64,000 nt of DNA. Origin: Acanthosepion esculentum. Taxonomy: Eukaryota > Mollusca > Cephalopoda > Sepiida > Sepiidae. The notes beneath the pieces are model-generated. The model saw only the letters and a program-made list of their open reading frames with translations. It had not been told where the DNA came from and made no database searches. Position 1 is the first letter of the stretch; each line of letters starts with the position of its first letter. Both the position numbers and the translations under genes were made by a program. Shown here piece by piece: positions 25,127 through 37,228 of the stretch. The DNA lies in NCBI GenBank assembly GCA_964036315.1, contig CAXIWW010000817.1, positions 1,151,501 to 1,215,500 of the forward strand, in the 5' to 3' direction.

Positions 25127-25204
25127 ATTTATGTAGATCAAATTGTGTGCAATTATTTGATTTGTCTATATTTACAGGGATTTTTCATTTGCTCAGATAG
25201 TAAA
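25108..25204 (-). repeat. Reversed Sat-C fragment, left end of block C3
   Basis: Reads GGGATTTTTCATTTGGTCA, then steps back to ATCAAATTGTGTGCAATTAT and runs again into GGGATTTTTCATTTGCTCAG. It is therefore a rearranged minus-strand piece containing a short internal duplication. At AGATAGTAAAAATATTTCTT it flips to plus-oriented Sat-C, with AAAA shared by both sides. Confidence 0.85.
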
Positions 25205-26618
25205 AATATTTCTTTTACTGGAAAAAAGTTATAAACAAGTGAAATATGACTAATTTCCCAGTTTAGGTCCGCCTTACGATTTCCGCAAATGAGATAACAC
25301 AAGTCCCCATACCGTTGAATTACAACTCGACTCTATTCAAGGTGTCGAAAAAATTTCGACTCGACTCTAATCAAGGTGTCGAAAAAACTTTTGTAATTAT
25401 GGATAAGGCAAGAAATTCTCGACAATTGGACAGCAATATTTTGTGGATTGTATAAAAAGGAAAAATTACAAATGCATTCTTATTGTGCACACTGGAATTC
25501 GGACGCTGTAAATTGTCAGACGACATACCGGGCACATGATGAATGCTGTACTTTTTACTATCTGAGAAAATGAAAAATCCCTGTAAACATAGACAAATCA
25601 AATAATTGCACACAATTTGATTCCGATTTTGAAAATATTTCTGTTACTGGAAAAAAGTTATAAACAAGTGAAATATGACTGATTTCTTAGTTTAGGGCCG
25701 CATGACAATTTCCGCAAATGAGCTAACAACGGTCCCCATACAGTTGAATTTCGACTAGATTCTAATAAAGGTGGCGAAAAAACTTTTGTAATTATGGATG
25801 AGGCAAGAAATTCACGACAATTGGACAGCAATATTTTGTGGATTCTATTAAAACGAAAAATTACAAATGCATTCTTATTGTGCACACTGGAATTCGGACG
25901 CTGTAAATTGTCAGACGACATACCGCGCACATGGTGAAAGCAGTACTTTTTACTATCTGAGTAAATGAAAAATCCATGTATACATAGACAAATCAAATAA
26001 TTGCACACAATTTGATACCCATTTTGAAAATATTTCTTTTACTGGAAAAATTTATAAACAAGTGAAATATGACAGATTTCCCAGTTTAGGTCCGCATGAC
26101 AATTTCCGCAAATGAGCTAACACAATTCCCCATACCTTTGAATTTCCACTCGACTCTAATCAAGGTGTCGAAAAAACATTTGTAATTATGAATAAGACAA
26201 GATATTCCCGAAAATTGGACACCAATATTTTGTGGATTCTATAAAAAGGCAAAATTAGAATTGCAGTCTTATTGTGCACACTGGAATTCGGACGCTGTAA
26301 ATTGTCAGACGACATACCGCGCACCTGGTGAAAGATGTACTTGTTACTATCTGAGCAAATGAAAAATCCCTGTAAACATAGACAAATCAAATAATTGCAC
26401 ATAATTTGATACCCATTTTGAAAATATTTCTTTTACTGGAAAAAAGTTATAAACAAGTGAAATATGACTGATTTCCCAGTTTAGGGCCGCATGACAATTT
26501 CCGCAAATGAGCTAACACAAGTCCCCATACGCTTGAATTTCGCCTCAACTCTATTCAATGTGTCGAAAAAACTTTTGTAATTATGGATATGGTAAGAAAT
26601 TCCCGACAATTGGACACC
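25205..26618 (+). repeat. Sat-C tandem array, block C3 (about 3.6 units)
   Basis: The best tandem run of Sat-C. Unit anchors lie at 25375, 25770, 26164 and 26559, giving steps of 395, 394 and 395 bp. A partial 34-bp repeat of the ACTCTAATCAAGGTGTCGAA part sits at 25341-25380. Three minus-strand frames of at least 80 codons recur at the unit period (25371-25613, 25658-26008, 26160-26402). Only the last starts with ATG; the one at 25371-25613 starts with GTG. The right edge is the recurrent AATTGGACACC junction to Sat-D. Confidence 0.95.
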
Positions 26619-27001
26619 AGCAGATCAGAGGCCATGCTGCCTGACGTAGTCTAAAATCTTACATTGGACGCTCACATATGGACCGGAAACCAACATATCA
26701 GAGGCCATGCTGCTGGACGTAGTTTATCTTTTTACATTAGACGCTCAAATATGCACCAGAAACCAAGAGATCAGAATCATGGCTACTGGACGTAGTGTAT
26801 CATCTTACACAAGACGCTCAAATATGGAACGGAAGCCAACAGTTCGGAGGCCATACTGCTGGACGTAGTATAAAATCTAATAATACACGCTCATATATGG
26901 ACCGGGAACCAACAGATCAGAGTCCATTCAGCTGGACGTAGTTTATCTTTTTACATTAGACGCTCAAATATGCACCAGAAACCAACAGATCAGAATCATG
27001 G
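26619..27001 (+). repeat. Sat-D fragment in plus orientation, block D2 left part
   Basis: About 1.7 trimers, starting CAGATCAGAGGCCATGCTGC and including the private variant GCTGCCTGACGTAGTC. It stops within a monomer at CAGAATCATGG, where the strand flips. Confidence 0.9.
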
Positions 27002-27251
27002 TTTCCGGTCCATATTTGAGCGTCTAATGTAAGATTTGAGAATACGACCAGCAGCATGGTCTCTGACCTGTTGTCTTCTTGTCTGTATTTGAGCTTCTTG
27101 TGTAAGATGATACACTACATCCAGCAGACCTGATTCTGATATCTTGGTTTCTGGTGCATATTTGAGCGTCTAATGTAAAAAGGTAAACTACTACCAGCAG
27201 CACAGCCTCTGATCTGTTGGTTTCCGGACCATATTTGAGCGTCTAATGTAA
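27002..27251 (-). repeat. Sat-D fragment in minus orientation, block D2 right part
   Basis: Just over one trimer in reverse (TTTCCGGTCCATATTTGAGC, then GATGATACACTACATCCAGC). It begins straight after the plus-oriented fragment with GG shared, so the two form a fold-back without a spacer. It ends at GATTGTAGAC, fused to reversed Sat-A with AGAC shared. Confidence 0.9.
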
Positions 27252-27365
27252 GATTGTAGACGAGCCCCCACCCAGGAGACAGTCCCAGAAAGTCCCACGC
27301 AGACGACCCCCACCCAGGAGACAGTCCAAGAAAGTCCCAAGCAGACGACCACACACCCAGGAGAC
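27252..27365 (-). repeat. Reversed Sat-A fragment, block A2 left part
   Basis: About 114 bp reading as the complement of Sat-A (CCCCCACCCAGGAGACAGTC). It meets plus-oriented Sat-A in the near-perfect 21-bp palindrome at 27356-27376, whose flanks are CCCAGGAGAC and GTCTCCTGGG. This is the only minus-oriented Sat-A in the window. Confidence 0.92.
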
Positions 27366-28530
27366 TGTCTCCTGGGTGGGGGGGTCGTCTGCGTGGGACT
27401 TTCAGGGACTGGGTCTCATCTGCGTGGGACTTTCTGGGACTGTCTACTTGGTGGGGTGTCGTATGCGTGGGACTTTCTTGGACTGTCTCCTGTGTGGGGG
27501 TCTTCTGCATGGGACTTCCTAGGACTGGGGGTCGTCTGTGTGGGACTTTCTGGGACTGGGGGTCGTCTGCGTGGGTCTTTCTGGGACTGTCTCCTGGGTG
27601 GGGGTTCGTCTGCGTTGGACTTTCTGGGACTGGGGGTCGTCTGCGTGGGACTTTCTGGGACTGTCTCCTGGGTGGGGGGTCCTCTGCGTGGGACATTCTG
27701 GGACTGTCTCCTGGGTGGGTGTTCGTCAGCGTGGGATTTACTGGGACTGGGGGTCGTCTGCCTGGGACTTTCTGGGACTGGGGGTCGTCTGCGTGGATCT
27801 TTCTGGGACTGTCTCCTGGGTGGGGGTTCGTCTGCGTTGGACTTTCTGGGACTGTCTCATGCGTGGGGGTTCGTCTGCGTGGGAATTTCTGAGTCTGTCT
27901 CCTGGGTGGGGGTCATCAGCGTGGGTCTTTCTGTTACTGGGGGTCGCCTGCGTGGGACTTTCTGGGACTGTCTCCTGGGTGGGTGTTCGTGTGAGTGGGA
28001 CTTTCTGTGACTGGGGGTTGTCTGCGTGGGATATCTGGGTCTGTCTCCTGGGTGGGGGGTCTTCTGCATAGGACTTTCTGGGACTGGGGGTCGTCTGCGT
28101 GGGATATATGGGTCTGTCTCCTGGGTGGGGGGTCGTCTGCATGGGACTTTCTGGGACTGGGTGTCGTCTGCGTGCGACTTTCTGGGATTGTCTCCTGGGT
28201 TGGGGGGGTCGTCTGCGTGCGACTTGCTGGGACTGGGGGTCGTCTGCGTGGGACTTTTTGGGACTGTCTCCTGTCTGGAGGATCGTCTGCGTGGGACTTT
28301 CTGGGACTAGGGGGTCGTCTGCGTGGGACTTTCTGGGACTCGGGGTCGTCTGCGTTGAACTTTCTGGGACTGGGTGTCGTCTGCGTGGGACTTTCTGGGA
28401 CTGTCTCCTGGGTGGGGGGTCGTCTGCTTGGGACTTTGTGGGACTGGGGGTCGTCTGCGTGGGACTTTCTGGGAGTGGGTGTCGTCTGCGTGGGACTTTC
28501 TCGGACTGTCTCCTGGGTGGGGGGTCGTCT
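27366..28530 (+). repeat. Sat-A array, block A2
   Basis: Plus-oriented 31/43-bp units as in A1, including the GGGATATCTGGGTCTGTCTC variant near 28027 and a GGGATATATGG form near 28100. The 27467-27560 part shares CTTCTGCATGGGACTTCCTA with 304 and 5408 in A1. It ends in GGTCGTCTGTGTCG, which fuses to the Sat-C anchor. No gene is supported. Confidence 0.93.
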
Positions 28531-28979
28531 GTGTCGAAAAAACTTTTGTAATTATGGATAAGGTAAGAAATTCTCGACAATTGGACGCCTATATTTTGTG
28601 GATTCGATAGAAAGGAAAAATTAGAAATGCAGTCTTATTGTGCACACTGGAATTCGGACGCTGTAAATTGTCAGACGACATACGGCGCACATGGTGAAAG
28701 CTGTACTTTTTACTATCTGAGCAAATGAAAAATCCCTGTAAACATAGACAAATCAAATAATTGCACACAATTTGATACCCAATTTGAAAATATTTCTTTA
28801 ATGGAAAAAGTTATAAACAAGTGAAATATGACTGATTTCCCTGTTTAAGGCTGCATAACAATTTCCGTAAATGAGCTAACACAAGCCCCATACCGTTGAA
28901 TTTCGGCTCCACTCTATTCAAGGTGTCGAAAAACGTTTGAACTTATGGATAAGGTAAGAAATTCCCGATAATTGGACAC
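28531..28979 (+). repeat. Sat-C, block C4 (about 1.1 units)
   Basis: Begins inside the GTGTCGAAAAAACTTTTG anchor, with the next anchor at 28922 (392 bp on). It ends at AATTGGACACC, joining Sat-D exactly as C1 and C3 do. Like the other junction-proximal units it reads GGTAAGAAATTC where internal units mostly read GGCAAGAAATTC. Confidence 0.92.
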
Positions 28980-31900
28980 CAACAGATCAGAGGCCATGCT
29001 GCTGGAGGTAGTCTAACATCTTACATTAGACGCTCAAATATGGACGGGAAACCAAGAGATCAGAGGCCATGCTGCTGGACGTAGTTTATCTTTTTACATT
29101 AGACGCTCAAATATGCAACAGAAACCAACAGATCAGAATCATGGTTGCTAGACGTAGTGTATCATCTTACACAAGACGCTTATATATGGTCCGGAAGCCA
29201 ACAGGTCAGAGGCCATGCTGCTGGACGTAGTCTAAAATCTTACATTAGACGCTCAAATATGGACCGGAAACCAACAGATCACAGGCCATTCTGCTGGACG
29301 TAGTTTATCTTTTTACATTAGACGCTCAAATATGCACCAGAAACCAACAGATCAGAATCATGGCTGCTAGACGTAGTGTATCATCTTACACAAGACGCTC
29401 AGATATGGTCCGGAAGCCAACAGGTCAGAGGCCATGCTGCTGGACGTAGTCTAAAATCTTTCATTAGACGCTCAAATATGGACCGGAAACCAACAGATCT
29501 GCGGCCATGCTGCTGGACGTAGTTTATCTTTTTACGTTAAACGCTCAAATATGCACCAGAAACCAAGAGATCAGAATCATGGCTGCTGGACGTAGTATAT
29601 CATCTTACACAAGACGCTCAAATATGGACCGGAAGCCAACAGGTAAGAGGCTATGCTGCTGGACGTAGTCTAAAATCTTATATTAGACGCTCAAATATCG
29701 ACAAGAAACCAACAGATCAGAGGCCATGCTGCTGGACGTATTTTATGTTTTTACATTAGACGCTCAAATATGCACAAGAAACCAAGAGATCAGAAACAGG
29801 GCTGCTGGACGTAGTGTATCATCTTACACAAGATGCTCAAATATGGACCGGAAGCCATCAGGTCAGAGGCTATGCTGCTGGATGTAGTCTAAAATCTTAT
29901 ATTAGACGCACAAATATGGACCGGAAACCAACAGATCATAGGCCATGCTGCTAGACTTAGTTTATGTTTTTACATTAGACGCTCAAATATGCACCAGAAA
30001 CCAAGAGATCAGAAACAGGGCTGCTGGACGTAGTATATCATCTTACACAAGACGCTCAAATATCGACCGGAAACCTACAGGTCAGAGGCCATGCTGCTGG
30101 ACGTAGTCTACAATCTTACATTGGACGCTCAAATATGGACCGGAATCCAACAGATCAGAGGCAATGCTGCTGGACATAGTTTATCTTTTTACATTAGACG
30201 CTCAAATATGCATCAGAAACAAGAGATCAGTATCATGGCTGCTGGACGTAGTGTATCATCTTACACAAGACGATCAAATATTGACCGGAAGCCAACAGGT
30301 CAGAGGACATGCTGCTGGACGTACTCTAAAATCTTACATTAGACGCTCAAATATGGACCGGAATACAACAGATCAGAGGCCATGCTGCTGGTCGTAGTTT
30401 ATCTTTTTATATTAGACGCTCAAATATGCACCAGAAACCAACAGATCAGAATCATGGCTGCTGGACGTAGTGTATCATCTTACACAAGACGCTAAAATAT
30501 CGACCGGAAACATACAGGTCAGAGGCCATGCTGCTGGACGTAGTCTAAAATCTTATATTAGACGCTCAAATATGGACCGGAAACCAACAGATCAGAGGCC
30601 ATGCTGCTGGACGGAGTATATCTTTTTACATTAGACGCTCAAATATGCACAAGAAACCAAGAGATCAGAAACAGGGCTGCTGGAGGTAGTGTATCATCTT
30701 ACAAAAGACTCTCAAATATGGACCGGAAACCAATAGGTCAGAGGCCATGCTGCTGCACGTAGTCTAAAATCTTATATTAGACGCTCAAATATGGACCGGA
30801 AACCAACAGATCAGAGGCCATGCTGCTGGACGTAGTATATCTTTTTATATTAGACGCTCAAATATGCACAAGATACCAAGAGATCAGAAACAGGGCTGCT
30901 GGACGTAGTGTATCATCTTACACAAGACGCTCAAATATGGACCTGAAGCCAACAGCTCAGAGGCCATGCTGCTAGGCGTAGTCTAAAATCTTATATTAGA
31001 CGCTCAAATATGGACCGGAAACCAACAGATCAGAGGCCATGTTGCTGTACGTAGCTTATCTTCTTACATTAGACGCTCAAATATGCACCAGAAACCAACA
31101 GATCAGAATCATGGCTGCTGGACGTAGTGTATCATCTTACACAAGACGCTCAAATATGGACCGGAAGCCAAGAGGTCAGAGTCCATGCTGCTGGTCGTAG
31201 TCTAAAATCTTACATTAGAGGCTCAGATATGGACCGGAAACCAACAGATCAGAGGCCATGCTGCTGGACGTAGTTTATCGTTTACATTAGACGGTCAAAT
31301 ATGCACCAGAAACCAAGAGATCAGAAACAGGGCTGCTGGACGTAGTGTATCATCTTACACTAGACGCTCAAATATGGACCGGAAGCCAACAGGTCAGAGG
31401 CCATGCTGCTGGACGTAGTCTAAAATCTTACATTAGACGCTCAAATATGAACCGGAAACCAACAGATCAGAGGCCAAGCTGCTGGACGTAGTTTATCTTT
31501 TTACATTAGACGCTCAAATATGCACCAGAAAACAAGAGATCAGAAACAGGTCTGCAGGACGTAGTGTATCATCTCACAGAAGACGCTCAAATATGGACCG
31601 GAAGCCAACAGGTCAGAGGCCATGCTGCTGGGCGTAGTCTAAAATCTTACATTAGACGCTCAAATATGAACCGGAAACCAACAGATCAGAGGCCATGATG
31701 CTGGACGTAGATTATCTTCTTACATTAGACGCTCATATATGCACCAGAAACCAAGAGATCAGAAACAGGGCTGCTGGACGTTGTGTATCATATACACAAG
31801 ACGCTCAAATACGGACCGGAAACCAAGAGTTCAGAGGCCATGCTGCTGGACGTTGTCTAAAATCTTACATTAGACGCTCAAATGTGGACCGGAAACCAAC

Positions 31901-34900
31901 AGATCATAGGCCATGCTGCTGGGCGTAGTTTACCTTTTACATTAGACGCTCAAATATGGACCGGAAACCAACAGATCAGAGGCCATGCTGCTGGACGTAG
32001 TTTATCTTTTTACATTAGACGCTCAAATATGCACCAGAAACCAACAGATCAGAAACATGGCTGCTAGACGTAGTGTATCATCTTACACAAAACGCTCAGA
32101 TATGCTCCGGAAGCCAACAGGTCAGAGGCCATGCTGCTGGACGTAGTCTAATATCTTACATTAGACGCTCAAATATGGACCGGAAACCAACAGATCAGAG
32201 GCAATGCTCCTGGACGTAGTTTATCTTTTTACATTAGACAATCAAATATGCACCAGAAACCAAGAGATCAGAAACAGAGCTGATGGAAGTAGTGTATCAT
32301 CTTACACAAGACGCTCAAATATGGACCGGAAACCAACAGATCAGAGGCCATGCTTCTGGTCATAGTTTATCTTTTTACATTAGACGCTCAAATATGCAAT
32401 AGAAACCAACAGATCAGAATCATGGCTGCTAGACGTAGTGTATCAACTTACACAAGACGCTCAGATATGGTCCGGAAGCCAACAGGTCAGAGGCCATGAT
32501 GCTGGACGTACTTTATCTTTTTACATTAGACGCTCAAATATGCACCAGAAACCGAGTGATCAGAAACAGTGCTGCTGGACGTAGTGTATCATCTTACACA
32601 AAGATGCTCAAATATGGACCGGAAGCCAACAGGTCAGAGGCTATGCTGCTGGACGTAGTCTAAAATCTTATATTAGACGCTCAAATATGGTCCGGAAACC
32701 AACAGATCAGAGGCCATGCTGCTGGACGTAGTTTATCTTTTTACATTAGACGCTCAAATATGCACCAGAAACCAACAGATCAGAATCATGGCTGCTGGAC
32801 GTAGTGTATCATCTTACACAAGACGCTCAAATATGGACCGGAAGCCAAGAGGTCAGAGGCCATTCTGCTGGACGTAGTCTAAAATCTTACATTAGACGCT
32901 CAAATATGGTCCGGAAACCAACAGATCAGAGGCCATGCTGCTGGTCGTAGTTTATCTTTTTACATTAGACGCTCAAATATGCAACAGAAACCAACAGATC
33001 AGAATCATGGCTGCTAGACGTATTGTATCATCTTACACAAGACGCTCAGATATGGTCCGGAAGCCAACAGGTCAGAGGCCATGCTGCTGGACGTAGTCTA
33101 AAATCTTACATTAGACGCTCAAATATGGACCGGAAACCAACAGATCAGAGGCCATGCTGCTGGACGTAGTATATCTTTTTACATTAGACGCTCAAATATG
33201 CACCAGAAACCAAGAGATCAGAAACAGGGCTGCTGGACGTAGTGTATCATCTTACACAAGACGCTCAAATATGGACCGGAAGCCAACAGGTCAGAGGCTA
33301 TAGTGCTGGACGTAGTCTAAAATCTTATATTAGATTCTCAAATATGCACCAGAAACCAACAGATCAGAATCATGGCTGCTGGACAAAGTGTAACATCTTA
33401 CACAAGACGCTCAAATATGAACCGGAAGCCAAGAGGTCAGAGTCCATACTGCTGGACGTAGTCTAAAATCTTACATTAGACGCTCAAATATGAACCGGAA
33501 ACCAACAGATCAGAGGCATTGCTGCTGGTCGTAGTTTATCTTTTTACATTAGACGCTCAAATATGCACCAGAAACCAACAGATCAGAATCATGGCTGCTA
33601 GACGTAGTGTATCATCTTACACAAGACGCTCAGATATGGTCCGGAAGCCACCAGGTCAGAGGCCATGCTGCTGGTCGTAGTCTCAAATCTTACATTAGAC
33701 GCTCAAATATGGACCGGAAACCAACAGATCAGAAGCCATGCTGCTGGTCGTAGTTTATCTTTTTACATTAGACGCTCAAATATGCACCAGAAACCAAGAG
33801 ATCAAAAACAGGGCTGCTGGACGTAGTGTATCATCTTACACACGACGCTCAAATATGGACCGGAAGCCAACAGGTCAGAGGCTATGCTGCTGGACGTAGA
33901 CTAAAATCTTATATTAGACGCTCAAATATGCACCAGAAACCAAGAGATCAGAAACAGGGCTGCTAGACGTAGTGTATCATCTTACACAAGACGCTCAGAT
34001 ATGGTCCGGAAGCCAACAGGTCAGAGGCCATGCTGCTGGGCGTAGTCTAAAATCTTACATTAGACGCTCAAATATTGACCGGAAACCAACAGATCAGAGG
34101 CCATGCTGCTGGACGTAGTTTATCTTTTTACATTAGACGCTCAAATATGCACCAGAAACCAAGAGATCAGAAACAGGGCTGCTGGACGTAGTGTATCATC
34201 TTACACAAGACGCTGAAATATGGACCGGAAGCCAACAGGTCAGAGGCTATGCTCCTGGACGTAGTCTAAAATCTTATATCAGACGATAAAATATGGACCG
34301 GAAACCAACAGATCAGAGGCGATGCTGCTGGACGTAGTATATCTTTTTACATTAGACGCTCAAATATGCACCAGCAACCAAGAGATCAGAAACAGGGCTG
34401 CTGGACGTAGTGTATCATCTTACACAAGACGCTCAAATATGGACCGGAAGCCAACAGGTCAGAGGCCATGCTGCTGGACGTAGTCTAAAATCTTACATTA
34501 GACGCTCAAATATGGACCGGAAACCAACAGATCAGAGGCCATGCTGCTGGACGTAGTTTATCTTTTTACATTAGACGCTCAAATATGCACCAGAAACCAA
34601 CAGATCAGAAACATGGCTGCTAGACGTAGTGTATCATCTTAAACAAGACGCTCAGATATGGTCCGGAAGCCAACAGATCAGAGGCCATGCTGCTGGACGT
34701 ATTCTAATATCTTACATTAGACGCTCAAATATGGACCGGAAACCAAAAGATCAGAGGCCATGCTGCTGGACGTAGTTTATCTTTTTACATTAGACGCTCA
34801 AATATGCACCAGAAACCAAGAGATCAGAAACACAGCTGATGGAAGTAGTGTATCATCTTACACAAAACGCTCAAATATGGACCGGAAGCCAACAGGTCAG

Positions 34901-37222
34901 AGGCTATGCTGCTAGACGTAGTCTAAAATCTTATATTAGACGCTCAAATATGGACCGGACACCAACAGATCAGAGGCCATGCTTCTAGATGTAGTATATC
35001 TTTACATTAGACGCTCAAATATGCACCAGGTACCAAGAGATCAGAAACAGAGCTGATGGAAGTAGTGTATCATCTTACACAAGACGCTCAAATATGGACC
35101 TGAAGCCAACTGGTCAGAAGCAATGCGGCTGGACGTAGTCTAAAATCTTACATTGGACGCTCAAATATGGACCGGAAACCAACAGATCAGAGGCCATGCT
35201 ACTGGACGTAGTTTAGCTTTTTATATTAGACGCTCATATAGGCACCAGAAACCAACAGATCAGAATCATGGCTGCTGGACGTAGTGTATCATCTTACACA
35301 AGAGTGTGAAATATGGACCGGAAGCCAACAGGTCAGAGGCCATGCTGCTGGACGTAGTTTAAAATCTTACATTAGACGCTCAAATATGGACCGGAAACCA
35401 ACCGATCAGAGGCCATGCTGCTGGACGTAGTATATCTTTTTATATTAGACGCTCAAATATGCACAAGTTACCAAGAGATCAGAAACAGGGCTGCTGGACG
35501 TAGTGTATCATCTTACACAAGACGCTCAAATATGGACCTGATGCCAACAGGTCAGAGGCAATGCGGCTGGACGTAGTCTAAAATCTTACATTAGACGCTC
35601 AAATATGGTCGGGAAACCAACAGATCAGGACTTTGCTGCTGGACGTAGTTTATCTTTTTACATTAGACGCTCAAATATGCACCAGAAACCATCAGATCAG
35701 AATCATGGCTGCTCGTCGTAGTGTATCATCTTACACAAGACGCTGTGATATGGTCCGGAAGCCAACAGGACAGAGGCCATGCTGCTGGACGTAGTCTAAA
35801 ATCTTACATTAGACGCTCAAATATGGACCGGAAATCAACAGATCAGAGGCCATGCTGCTGGGCGTAGTTTACCTTTTTACATTAGACGCTCAAATATGCA
35901 CCAGAAACCAAGAGATCAGAAACAGAGCTGCTGGAAGTAGTGTATCATCTTACACAAGACGCTCAAATATGGACCGGAAGCCAACAGGTCTGAGGCTATG
36001 CTGCTGGACGTAGTCTAAAATCTTTCATTAGACGGTCAAATATGGACCGGAAACCAACAGATCAGAGGCCATGCTGCTGGATGTAGTATATCTTTTTACA
36101 TTAGACGCTCATATAGGCACCAGAAACCAAATGATCAGAATCATGGCTGCTGGACGTAGAGTATCATCTTACACAAGAGGGTCAAATATGGACCGGAAGC
36201 CAAGAGGTCAGATTCAATGCTGCTGGTCGTAGTCTAAAATCTTACATTAGAGGCTCAAATATGGACCGGAAACCAACAGATCAGAGGCCATGCTGCTGGA
36301 CGTAGTGTATCATTTTCCATTAGACGCTCAAATATGCACGAGAAACCAAGAGATCAGAAACAGGGCTGCTGGATGTAGTGTATCATCTTACACAAGACGC
36401 TCAAATATGGACCGGGAGCCAACAGGTCAGAGGCCATGCTGCTGGACGTAGTTTAAAATCTTACATTAGACGCACAAATATGGACCGGAAACCAACAGAT
36501 CAGAGGCCATGCTGCTGGACGTAGATTATCTTTTTACATTACACGCACAAATATGGACCAGAAACAAATAGATCAGAAACAGGGCTGCTGGACGTAGTGT
36601 ATCATCTTACACAAGACGCTCAAATATGGACCGGAAGCCAACAGGTCAGAGGCCATGCTGCTGGACGTAGTTTAAAATCTTACATTAGAGGCTCAAATAT
36701 GGACCGGAAACCAACAGATCAGAGGCCATGCTGCTGGACGTAGTGTATCATTTTCCATTAGACGCTCAAATATGCACGAGAAACCAAGAGATCAGAAACA
36801 GGGCTGCTGGACGTAGTGTATCATCTTACACAAGACGCTCAAATATGGACCGGAAGCCAACAGGTCAGAGGCCATGCTGCTGGTGGTAGTCTAAAATCTT
36901 ACATTAGACGCTCAAATATGAACCGGAAACCAACAGATCAGAGGCCATGCTGCTGGACGTAGATTATCTTTTTACATTAGACGCTCAAATATTCACCAGA
37001 AACCAAGAGATCAGAAACAGGGCTGCTGGACGTTGTGTATCATCTTACACAAGACGCTCAAATATGGACCGGAAGCCAACAGGTCAGAGGCCATGCTGCT
37101 GGGCGTAGTTTAAAATCTTACATTAGACGCACAAATATGGACCGGAAACCAACAGAACAGAGGCCATGCTGCTGGACGTAGTTTATCTTTTTTACATTAG
37201 ACGCTCAAATATGCACCAGAAA
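28980..37222 (+). repeat. Sat-D higher-order satellite array, block D3
   Basis: About 38 copies of the 219-bp trimer in plus orientation, more regular than D1; for example, monomer-2 markers at 29355 and 29574 are 219 bp apart. Variant trimers recur in scattered copies, such as the GTCCGGAAGCCAACAG/CAGATATGG state and the GTAGATTATC plus GACGTTGTGTATC state (near 31700 and 36960-37040). This implies local spread by exchange. The block stops at TGCACCAGAAA, followed by a six-base spacer and inversion. Confidence 0.95.
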
Positions 37223-37228
37223 AAGAAA
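37223..37228. other. Inversion point between D3 and D4
   Basis: Plus-oriented Sat-D ends in ATGCACCAGAAA and minus-oriented Sat-D starts with TACTACGTCCAGCAG, with AAGAAA between them. The two monomers are cut at different phases, so this is not a symmetric palindrome centre. Confidence 0.85.

Noticed and set aside
25205..26618. Sat-C as a complete transposable element
   Set aside because: Units are head to tail at 395 bp with no terminal inverted repeats, target-site duplications, poly-A tail or recognisable transposase or reverse transcriptase.
27356..27376. Near-perfect palindrome CCCAGGAGAC/GTCTCCTGGG read as a protein-binding operator
   Set aside because: It is produced by reversed Sat-A meeting plus Sat-A at the same unit position, so the symmetry is structural and not evidence of a binding site.
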